From Maratus speciosus (lineage: Eukaryota > Arthropoda > Arachnida > Araneae > Salticidae), in NCBI GenBank assembly GCA_963932465.1, contig OZ010792.1, forward strand, positions 109,982,935 through 110,046,934: a stretch of DNA of 64,000 nt, read 5' to 3'. The position numbers were made by a program, and so were the translations under genes. Positions 54,791-64,000 of this stretch are shown one piece after another. The notes beneath the pieces were generated by a model that saw only the letters and a program-made list of their open reading frames with translations, was not told the origin of the DNA and searched no databases. The first letter of the stretch is position 1; every line of letters starts with the position of its first letter.

Positions 54791-56900
54791 TTTCTCCAAT
54801 AAAAAAAAAAAAAAAATACGGGGAGAAGTTTCATTCCGTTTCACTCTTCTTATCAGCGACGTGAACGTCCTATGACAGATTTTCCTTTCCCACTGGAGTT
54901 CCGGCTTCCTTATCCGACTCCGAGCACTCATTCTCCGGCGTCATTTTTACGGGACTTTCCCTGCCCTGCACTCGATGCCCTGATGGACTATTGTGCCTTC
55001 GTTATCGGTAATCTATCCTCATCTCATTCTGATTCTACCTTCTCAGATGCGATCTCCTTTGACTGCCCCCATATTGGCTGATGTTCTCGGACTCAAAATT
55101 CTCCTGTTTTTCTCCAAAGACTCACCCAAGAAGTGCTATTCAATCAAAAAATGACAGCTGAACTATCCGCTGCTCCGTCGGTTCTGTGAGGTATGTGTGG
55201 TCATTTAAAATTACCACCCCGTCTACTCTTCCATTCCGTGTGACCACTTAGTGTAAAATTGTGTTTCCGATCAAGGCCTGTTCTGTTTGTGAATTGTGTC
55301 GGTGTGTTCATCTGCTCCACCATGTGAATTGTGTCGGTGTGTTCAGCTGCTCCACCAGTGTTGTTTTTTTACGCTGTGTTCAACTTCAAAGATGCAAGAC
55401 CATTGTTTGTGAAAAGCGTTTCATTTAAAAAAAAGGCTGTGCAGTGATCACACGTAGTACAAAAATAATCCTACCCCACGAGTTCATCTCTGTGTGTGTT
55501 ATTGTCATTAAAAAATTTTTTTTTTCTGCATTAGAAATAAGATTTGTGAAGCAATCATCAAACGATATTTGTGCCAGCAAACTTTAAAGTGTTGCTCTTC
55601 CCAGTGTTCACTCGGTTTGTGTTTTATATGCTACAGTGCACCGATCCAATTCTTTTAAAAAATATTATCCTGTGAACTAGTGCTATTTAAAGTAAATCAT
55701 AACAAATCTACATCTACACCATTACTGATGAGATTACTTTCAAAATATGTCTTCAAAAATTTATTAGATGCTCTTGCAAAAAAAACATGCAATAGCAATT
55801 AGTCATAAAAGAATAATGGAAGTATGAAAACAGAACGTTAATTATATTTACTCGTTTTCAAAATTTGCCCATTTCAGTTCGTTACTGAAATCATTTTTAT
55901 TTTAATTTAAAAAAAAAAAAAAAGGAAGGCGTGTGTCAGCTTGAACGGAGAAATTACTTCTAAGCAAATTTTAAAATATAATTAATAGTCATAGCATTTT
56001 AGTTTCGTTTCTCTCCTTTCGGGCTGTTTTTATGTTTCTAAAAAAAAAAAAATAATAATAATAATAATCATAAGTGTATATGCTAGTTGAAATGATATTT
56101 TTATTATACTTTTATTAATATTTCAGTTATTATAATTTTGTGTTTAAATTATGACAGTATTCTCATTTTTTTCATGAAATTGCATATGCATGCTATGTTG
56201 TGCTCTGTTTTTTTTTCTATTCTTTCTTCTTAAGGTATTTTTCTTTATGCATTTAAAAATCTATAATTTAACCCTTTAACCCCACTGGCATATTTTGAAG
56301 GTATACTTATTTTACCGATAGGCAACAAAAAAATTCTCTGCTCCAAGTTTTGCTGTATTTGATATTTTTATATAAATATGTGCATATTTCGCTCACAACG
56401 TTTGCACATTTTCACTTGTGTGTGACATTTGCACAATTATTCTCAGAATGTGTTGCTCGACTCTGACCTTGTTTTTTTTTTTTTTTTTTAAACCAGAATT
56501 ACAATTTAGTTTTTTTTTAATTTTATTGAATTTTGGACACTTTAATCCAACTGGAGGTAGACAGAAATTTGACTTACAGAAATCTTGTGGTTGATAGACT
56601 CATATTTTTTACACTTCCCCCCCTTTCATTTTTCCTTTTGTGTATAATTTATTTATGTAACTTATGTGTTTTATTTTATGTGCATGCATTTCATTTCTGA
56701 TATGTATAGTTTTTGCATACTTACACCTTTTTGAAATACTCATATTATTTATTTTGCATTATTTGTGTTGCTCTCTCAAAAAAAAAGAATTCCTCCTTTT
56801 TTTTTCCATTTTGACTTTTCAAAAAAGTAAACAACAGAAATTAAATAAAGCGAGATAAAAAAAAGGTTTTGGAGATAACAGACACTTCACCAGTTTATTT
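54791..56900. other. Leader-like or untranslated region upstream of ORF1
   Basis: A 37-bp direct repeat (TGTGAATTGTGTCGGTGTGT then TCA(T/G)CTGCTCCACCA) occurs twice at 55288-55362. Poly-A/T tracts are at 55906-55924, 56041-56052 and 56470-56490. A 69-codon frame at 54872-55081 has no domain. TTTAACCCTTTAACCCCAC at 56269 resembles piggyBac-like MITE ends but has no partner. Confidence 0.45.
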
Positions 56901-56907
56901 TTAAAAT

Positions 56908-58028
56908 ATGGCAGCTAATGATGAAAATTCTCTTAGTGATTTTAATCACCCCATTTCTGTATCTCCATGGGTAGATTATTTCGAGGAGATATTACTAAGA
57001 TATTTGGATTCCATTAATATGGAAGCCACATCTATTCAAAATTCACTTAAGACCGAAAATGCTGCATCCTTGTCTGAAAATATTATGGATTTCCTTCAGA
57101 TCATTAAATTCAATTTTCACGTGCTTAAACTAAACTTTAATGTTCTAAAAGATGATTTTTCCAAATTAAAACAGGATAAAGATAATTTATTTCTTGTTAA
57201 TCAGAAACTCGTAGAGAGACTACATGAAATCACAGCCCAACAGAAAGGTAAGGCGAAGCGTACTAAATGTAGTAAGACTATGGGTGATCAGGTGGTAGAT
57301 GTCAATAACAAACTCCCTCCATCTGCCCTACATATATCAACTCAAACTGTCTCCTTTTATATGTGTAAACAAGAAAAGTTACCACAACTGGAAAATGATA
57401 AAAAAAACACATATCTTAGCCCCAACCTGCACACTCAAGGTAAGCACAATGAAATATTTACAGATATTAGCGATTCCTCTCTAAAGTCCTTATCCCCTGC
57501 TAAACTTAATGTAACTAAGCCTATTCGTGTCATTATTTGTAACCTCCCTGAAAATTTAAATATTCCTGATATCTTGTTTGGTATTTCAGATTTAATCCAT
57601 ATACCTGAACCTGATTTACACTTTGTTAAAAAGTACAAACTCCTACATATCAAGTCCTTTAATTGGATCTTTGAGCTTGTACCACAGGATGCTAGGCAAT
57701 TATTAATGCAAGGGAAATTATCATACAATCAAAACCGTACCCTGTTAAACCATATATAAATGTTAGACGTTGTTTTAAGTGTCAAGTATACAATGATCAT
57801 CTTGCAATTTCGTGTTATAATGACATTAGATGCTCTGTGTGTGCCTTCCCACACATTGACCCTCAGTGTAGAAATCCTCCAAAATGCATTAATTGCATTA
57901 GAAATAATGATAGCAACAACACCAACTTTGACATTTTCCACAATGCCTATGCACCTTATTGTCCATCATTAAAAAAATTCATCAAGCAAATGCGAGAAAA
58001 AGTATACAACTGCAATACATTCCCATAA
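56908..58028 (+). pseudogene. Non-LTR retrotransposon ORF1 (gag-like), one frameshift
   Basis: The first frame (56908-57759, 283 codons, starts MAANDENS) has a coiled-coil-like stretch at residues 75-115 and a C-terminal segment (IRVIICNLPENLNIPDILF to YNQNRT) resembling the PRE_C2HC domain of jockey-type ORF1. A frameshift near 57755 is followed by another frame (to 58028) with three zinc knuckles: CFKCQVYNDHLAISC, CSVCAFPHIDPQC and CINC followed by HNAYAPYC, then PSLKKF and a stop. ORF1 proteins of these elements bind RNA. No ORF2 (endonuclease/RT) follows; a poly-A-like run appears at 58059-58071. Apart from the one shift it is well preserved, so the copy is fairly young. Confidence 0.82.
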
Positions 58029-58734
58029 ACATCTCATGCAGCTTCCTTTTTAATAATAATAAAAAAAAAAAATGTAACATACATTTTACATTTTTCGTTT
58101 TTATTTAACACACATTACTGTGAAGGAGTTACTATCAACAGCATTCCTTTTAAAGTTTTTTATTTTCTTATACATTTACATACATATGTCAGTTTTCGAC
58201 AGTATTATTCATACTGATTTGAAGTTTGATATTAGCTTATTTTTTCAAGATTTTTTTTTATTATAAACACAAGTGTACAGTGAGTTGCTTTTTCATTTGA
58301 TTGTTTAGCCGGCAAATAGTTAAATGAATCTCGAAATGGAACATTAGTGACAATTTTTCTGATGCGGGTCATCAGACATGGTGATTTTCACGTTTTAGGA
58401 TGTTTTTTTTTGCTGAAGGTGTACACAGTAATTCAACTTTAAACATTCATCATTACACTAGTTACATTTTTAGATTTATTTTTAGAAATTTGGATATAAT
58501 TTCACTTGTTAATCTTAGTTAAGTTTATTTAGTTACATTTCATCACATAAGTAGCATTTCCTGGTTACATTTTATCCTTTTTCACTTTCCTTTACTTAAA
58601 AGCACAATTTTTGGTTTGTTTGTTTTAACTTCAGACGAAGCATTTTTGTACTTGTGATAAACTGCTCTTGGTTCCATATGTACACAATGAGTTTGTGTTC
58701 ATAGTTCATACAACTGAGTTCATAATGTATTGAG
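58029..58734. other. AT-rich spacer
   Basis: May begin with the ORF1 element's 3' tail (AATAATAATAAAAAAAAAAA at about 58052). Otherwise nothing recognised. Confidence 0.4.
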
Positions 58735-58845
58735 GTGGGGAGTGACTTTGTTCCGAATTTTCCGAAAATTTAAAAAATTTTGCCTAGTCCAAAAATTCGG
58801 ACTTAAAAAAAATAGTGATTTTTGACATGGTCGCCGAAAAAAAAA
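58735..58845. repeat. Conserved flank of the minisatellite
   Basis: TTGTTCCGAATTTTCC, TAAAAAATTTTGCCTAGTCC and AAAAATTCGGACTTAAAAAA correspond in order to the reverse complement of 28455-28550, next to array B. Confidence 0.75.
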
Positions 58846-61400
58846 AGTTTCATCAATCGTTCGCAGAAAAAAAATCTCCATTTTTTTTAAAGGATTCGAA
58901 AAGGAAAAAACCGAAATTTTGTCATAGGGCCACCGATAAAATGCGAAGTTTGTCAAAGGATTGCGAAAAAACAGTCAAATTTCGTCAAATGCTCGCGGAG
59001 GAAACGCTAATTTCGTCAAATGGGCACAGAAAAATCCTGAATTTCGTCATAAGGCCTCAGAAAAAACGCGAATTACATCAAACGTTTGCGGAAAAAATAC
59101 GAATTTCGAAAAAAGATCGCTAAAAACACGCATACCGTCAAAGGGTGCGAAATAAAAAGCTAATTTCGTAAAGGATCGCAAAAAAAGCTAATTTCATCAA
59201 AGATCGCAAAAAAAGCTAATTTCGTCAAAGGCACATGGAAAAACGTGAATTTCGTCAAAAGGGCACAGAAAAGCGCAAATTTCACTAAAAAGAGGAGAAA
59301 AAACGCTAATTTTGTGAAAAAACCGCGGAAAAACACAAATTTCAACAAAGGATTGCGAAAAAACGCGAATTTTGTCATACAGCCACCGAAAAAGCGCGAA
59401 TTTCATCAAATGACCACAGAAAATATGCGAATATCGTCAAAGGGCCTTAGAAAAAAACGCAAATTTCGACAAAGGATTGTTAAAAAAACACGCACTTCGT
59501 CAAAGGGAAGCGGAAAAGAACGCGAATTTCGTCAAAAAGCCACAGAAAACCGCAAATTTCACCAAAAAGACGAGAAAAAAAGCAAATTTCGTCGAAAAGC
59601 CGTAGAAAAAAACGCAAATTTCGACGAAGGATTGCCTAAAAAACGCAAATTTTGGCAAATGACCACAGAAAAAATGCAAATTTCGTCAAAGGGCCGCAGA
59701 AAAAACGGGAATTTCAACAAAGGATCGCTAAAAAAAACATGCATTCCGTCAAAGGGCAGTGGAAAAACGCGAATTTCGTTAAAGGATCGCAAAAAAAGAA
59801 AAAGCAGTGTCACAAAGAAGGGCGACAGAAAAACGTGAATTTTGTCAAAAGGCTGCGGAAAAAAGCGAATTTCGTCAAAAAGCCACGGAAAAAAACAAAT
59901 TTCGACAAAGGATCTCGAAAAAAAAAAACGCGAATTTCGCCAAAGAGCCGCAGAAAAAAACGCGAATTTCATCAAAAAGTCGCGGGAAAAACGCGAATTT
60001 CGAAAAAAAAAAAGATCGCTTAAAACACTCATTCCGTCAAAGAGTTGCGACAAAAAAGCTAATTTCGTAAAAGATCGCAAAAAAACGCGAATTTCATCAA
60101 AAAGACGAGAAAAAACGCGAATTTCGTCAAAAATCCAAAGAAAAAATGCAAATTTTGACGAAGGATTGCGTAAAAAAAACGCGAATTTCGTCAAAAGGCC
60201 GCAGAAAAAACGCAAATTTCGGCCAAGGATCGCTAAAAAAACACGCATTCCTTCAAAAGAAAGTGGAAAAACGCAAATTTCATCAAAAAGACGAGAAAAA
60301 AGTGCAAATTTCATCAAAAAGCCGTAGACAAAACGCAAATTTCGACGAAAGATTGCATAAAAAAACGCGAATTTCGTCAAAGGGCCCGAGAAAAAACGCA
60401 AATTTCGACAAAGGATCGCTAAAAGTACACGCATTCCGTCAAAGGGAAGCGGAAAAAACACGAATTTCGTTAAAGGATCGCAAAAAGAAGAAAAAGCAGG
60501 GTCACAAAGAAGAGCCACAGAAAAACGTATTCATCAAAAGGCTGCGGAAAAATGCAAATTTCGACAAAGGATCTCGAAAAAATGCAAATTTCGTCAAAGG
60601 GCCGCAGAAAAAATACAAATTTCATCAAAAGGTAGCGGAAAAATGCGAATTTCGAAAAAAGATCGCTTAAAACACGCATTCCGTCAAAGGGCTGCGAAAA
60701 AAAGCTTATTTCGTAAAGGATCGCAAAATAACGCGAGTTTCATCAAAAAGACGAGAAAAAAACGGAAATTTCGTCAAAAATCCGCTTAAAAAACGCAAAT
60801 TTCAACGAAGAATTGAGTAAAAAAAACGCGCATTTCGGCAAATGACCTACGAAAAAACGCGAATTTCGTCCAAGGGCCGCAGAAAAAACGCAAATTTCGA
60901 CAAAGCATCATTAATAAAACACGCATTCTGTCAAAGGGAAGCGGAAAAAACGCGAATTTCGTTAAAGATCGCAAAAAAAAAGAAAATCAGGGTCACAAAG
61001 AAGGGCCACAGTAAAACGTGAATTTCGTTAAAAGACTGCGAAAAGAAAGCGAATTTCGTCAAACAGCCGCGAAAAAAAAACGCTATTTTCATCAAAGAAA
61101 ACGCGAATTTCGTCAAACAGCCATAGAAAAAAAGCGAATTTCGTCAAAAAAGACGCGGGAAAAAAGCAAATTTCAACGAAGGATTTCGTAACATAAAACG
61201 TGAATTTCGGCAAAAATCTGCGAAAAAACTTGAGTTTCATCAAAAACCCGTCGAAAAAACACAAATTTCGATAGGATCACGAAAAAAAAACCCGCAAATT
61301 TCGACGGAGTGCGTAAAAAAAAACGCGAATGTCTTCAAGGGACTGCGGAAAAAACGCAAATTTCGTCAAAAAAACATGGAAAAAACACAAATTTTTGCAT
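58846..61400. repeat. Minisatellite array D (largest, ~2.55 kb)
   Basis: About 75-80 units, consensus AATTTCGTCAAAGG(A/G)(T/C)CGC followed by (G/A)GAAAAAACGCG, 30-35 bp, in the opposite orientation to arrays A-C. The consensus has no stop in any plus frame and in two minus frames, which explains long open frames on both strands (up to 319 codons minus, 197 plus); I do not call these as genes. Blocks recur in register, e.g. GTCACAAAGAAG at 59809, 60501 and 60992. Confidence 0.93.
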
Positions 61401-61759
61401 GGAGATACGACTGAAAAATGAAAATTAATAAGCTACATTTAAGTACTTAAGTACAGTCAATTCTTCCGCACTGGATTTCCGATTTAACCGAAATCGACTT
61501 GTGTGTAGTGTTACTGTACATTAATATTCTTCCGCATTGACAATCTTGGCACCTGCCGACTGTGAGCGAAATTAAAAAACTCCTTAAATTAAACTACTTT
61601 TAGATTTGTCGAATTTACTTGTAGGTCTCTTGAACTGACTATATATGTTTTCATTTATCCAATAAAACAGGCATGGAGCTATTTTTCAGTCATTTGAAAA
61701 TTGATTTTGTGGTTTCAAGTAAATTTGGTCGCAGGACTGAGGAGGATATTGGATTAACA
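61401..61759. other. Spacer with possible Tigger-type remnant
   Basis: CAGTCAATTCTTCCGCACTG at 61455 and, further on, TTACTGTACATTAATATTC resemble Tigger-type ends, but the two do not form a convincing pair. Confidence 0.4.
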
Positions 61760-63020
61760 AAGAAAGAAAAATTAAGAAAGGAAGAAAAATTACAAATTTA
61801 TCTCAAACAAGAAGAAAAAATTCAGCCTTTTTTTTTTTTTCATTTCATTTTAGACTATTTAGGAAGGGGCGCCCCATTAGCCCTTTCACCTCTTTGGGTA
61901 TAATGTGGTGCCACCGTGTACTAGTACGGAACTAAAGAGAAGAGGGCGGCTAGTCTATTGAATGATAGGGGGGAAATACAAATTTATCTCAAACAAAAAG
62001 AAAAATATCAGCACTGTTTCATTTCATGTTTGACTTTTTGGGGAGAGGGCTGTAACCCCATCAGCCCCCTTCTATATTTTTGGGTATAACATGGTGTCAC
62101 TGTACACTAATATGGAACTACAGTGAAGGGAGCGGCTAGTCTGTTGAATGATAGGGGAGAAAATGCAAATTTATCTCAAGCAGACAGAAAAAAATCAGCG
62201 ATATTTTTTTATTTCATTTTCTACTATTTGGAGAGGAGGGGGGCTGTAATTCCAACAACCTCCTCCCCATCTTTGGGTATGCTGTGATGTCAATGTGGAC
62301 TAATATGGAGTTAACGAGAATGGCTATTTTGCTGTATGACAGAAGAAAAAAATTAGATTTATCTTAAAAAAGTAAGAAAAACCACTTTTTTCATTTAATT
62401 TTTCGACTATTTCTGGTTTGGGGGGGGGGGGGGGGGCAGTAACCCCGTCAGGCCCCTTTCTCTTCTTTGGTGTCAATATGGACTACTATGGAACTATATG
62501 GTGAAGGAAGCGTATAGTCTGTTGAACGATAGGGGATAAAATGCAAATTTATCTTAAACAAGCAGAAAAAATTCAGCACTATTTTATCATTTCATTTTCG
62601 ACCCTTTCGAGAGGAGGGGGCTGAAATTTCATCAGCCCCGTCCCCATCTTTTGGTGTGCTGTGATGTCAATGTGGACTAATATGGTGTTAACGAGAATGT
62701 CTATTTTGCTATATGACAGAAGAAAAAAATTACAGATTTCTCTTAAAAAAGTAAGGAAAAATTACTTTTTCATTTAATTTTCCGACTATTCCGGGTGGAG
62801 GTGGGGGGGGGGGCTGTAACCCCTTCTGCCCCCTTTCTCTTCTTTGTTGTCAATGTGGACTAATATGGGACTAATGAGAATGGCTAGCCCGCTGTATGAT
62901 TGAAAAAAATTAAAACTTTCCAAAAAAAGAAAGAGGAAAAAGCAGCACTTTTTCATATCAATTTCGAAAATTTCGGGGGGGGGGGGGGCTGTAGCTCCAT
63001 CAGCCCCCCCCTTGGGTATG
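61760..63020. repeat. ~187-bp satellite-like tandem array, seven units
   Basis: Units, marked by AAATTTATCTCAAACAA and variants, start at about 61794, 61980, 62168, 62353, 62545, 62736 and 62913. Each has a poly-G to C-rich hairpin (GGGGCTGTAACCCCATCAGC with CCCC following) and TGTGGACTAATATGG-like sequence. Length is 177-190 bp. Confidence 0.92.
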
Positions 63021-64000
63021 CCCATGCCTCGGATTGACCTTTTACCTTTGATATCTGAGATATTTATCTGTTTTTTTTTATTATTTTTAATTTATCCCCT
63101 CTGAAGTTTTGTTCCCGTTCAAAATTTTTGCCCTAAGGGTCCAAACTTCATTGTGTAGAGAGACAAAACCCTTGAATTGTGGTTACAATTCAATAAACAT
63201 AACTTTTTTATATGATACATTGACGCATGCTCCTTTGAAGATCAATGTGATCTTTGGGGAGCAGGGACCTATGTGTCACTTGATGTATGGGTCTCATAAC
63301 TCCCTCCCCCCCTAGGGCTGATGTTCTAAACTGACGCAATCACACTTGTTTCTTAACAAGAATAAGAGCTACACCCATTCATAGGCATGCTATATGCATC
63401 CCGTTCTTTTGTAGTCCTGTGCGGTGTGCACGAAAACCAATTTTCTACTTTTTTTATTTTTTTATATTACTTCATTTAGCTTTTATTCACAGACATGCAT
63501 ATGTCATTTATTTTCTATTTCATTTTAAAGTAGTATCTGTGTCTTTTGTTGCTTGCATTTATATTATATTATTTTTATTTTGAGAAGATATTATAACAAG
63601 TTACTAAAAAAAAATTTACTTCTCTTATTTTGGTCATGAAAAATGCTGGTACCAGCCTCTTAATCAAATACTAAAGAGCTATTTAAAAAGGATCCTGTTA
63701 AATACAAAAAATGTTATTTGCTCTTTCTTGGTGACTGTTAGGACTAATGAATACCAAGAAAAGAATTTAAAAAAAAGGCGTCATTTATCATGACCTGAAA
63801 AGTTTTGCTTTATGCAAACATTTAAAGAATTGCAAGCACACAGTTTATTTTATATATATATATATGGAGACTTATCATTGCATTATGTTATATCTGTTTC
63901 AAATACTTATATGTATGGGGTAGACAAAATAATCGTCAATTAAAAAAAAAAAAAAAAAAAAAACTGTTCTACAAGTTTCACAGTTTTTTTTTTCTGGTGG
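63021..64000. other. AT-rich end of window, no gene recognised
   Basis: Contains a TA microsatellite at 63852-63864 and a poly-A run at 63941-63963. A 68-codon frame at 63109-63315 has no domain. Confidence 0.4.

Noticed and set aside
56269..56300. TTTAACCCTTTAACCCCAC as a piggyBac-like end
   Set aside because: No inverted partner next to TTAA was found downstream.
59245..60670. Long open frames on both strands (up to 319 codons) in the minisatellite array
   Set aside because: The repeat unit lacks stops in five frames, so long ORFs arise automatically. They overlap each other on both strands and have no non-repeat sequence.
63109..63315. 68-codon plus-strand ORF near the window end
   Set aside because: No domain, and it lies in low-complexity flanks of the 187-bp array.

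Overview
The window is AT-rich, repeat-dominated nuclear DNA from a metazoan. Exons with canonical GT-AG splice sites, many TA-, TTAA- and 8-bp-duplicating DNA transposons, Helitrons, a Ty1/copia element with a Drosophila-copia-type half-tRNA primer site, and a Penelope-like fragment all point to an arthropod. A chelicerate such as a spider is my guess, but nothing in the sequence proves it. I saw no prokaryotic operon, CRISPR array, rRNA or tRNA gene.

The only host protein-coding gene I can defend is a minus-strand TIPRL/TIP41 gene (PP2A-family phosphatase regulator). Three consecutive exons are visible: 32026..31921, 31721..31590 and 20024..19929. All are open, phase-consistent and have consensus splice sites. 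The intron between the second and third exon is about 11.6 kb and is packed with nested transposons. The 199-bp intron before it holds a decayed tandem copy of the end of the first visible exon. The N-terminal and C-terminal exons were not found.

Layout. 1-815: a ~31-34 bp minisatellite (array A). 1851-2486: pogo/Tigger-type MITE. About 3.87-10.33 kb: degraded minus-strand Ty1/copia element, with a Merlin-like transposon (4722-6038) in its reverse-transcriptase region and a 6.16-kb hAT (10334-16492) in its 5' LTR; that hAT itself holds a Helitron. 17.4-19.1 kb: dead Tigger transposase split by a 497-bp MITE. 20.2-26.4 kb: old Helitron split by two hATs. 26.8-30.8 kb: second Tigger remnant split by a hAT (which carries minisatellite array B) and by a TTAA-flanked inverted-repeat element. 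32.5-35.25 kb: Tc1-like element split by a ~1.1-kb palindrome of Penelope-like sequence. 36.0-40.8 kb: minisatellite array C cut by a 3.96-kb hAT, with another hAT nested inside. 41.07-42.05 kb: ~240-bp tandem repeats. 42.27-42.89 kb: short relative of the 3.96-kb hAT. 43.8-46.9 kb: two Helitrons in tandem, one with a piggyBac-like MITE. 48.76-49.98 kb: third Tigger. 50.2-53.7 kb: multi-exon dead gene of an unnamed mobile-element-like family, with an 854-bp TIR element inserted. 54.1-58.0 kb: LTR-like stretch, then a non-LTR retrotransposon ORF1. 58.7-61.4 kb: large minisatellite array D with higher-order structure. 61.76-63.02 kb: seven ~187-bp tandem units.

Insertion order can be read from exact target-site duplications at many junctions, so the window is a stratified record of transposon activity inside and around one housekeeping gene. 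The least ordinary signal is the ~33-bp minisatellite. It recurs at four places, its array edges share the same non-repeat flank, one copy sits inside a hAT element, and five of the six reading frames of its consensus unit are open, which generates long spurious ORFs on both strands.
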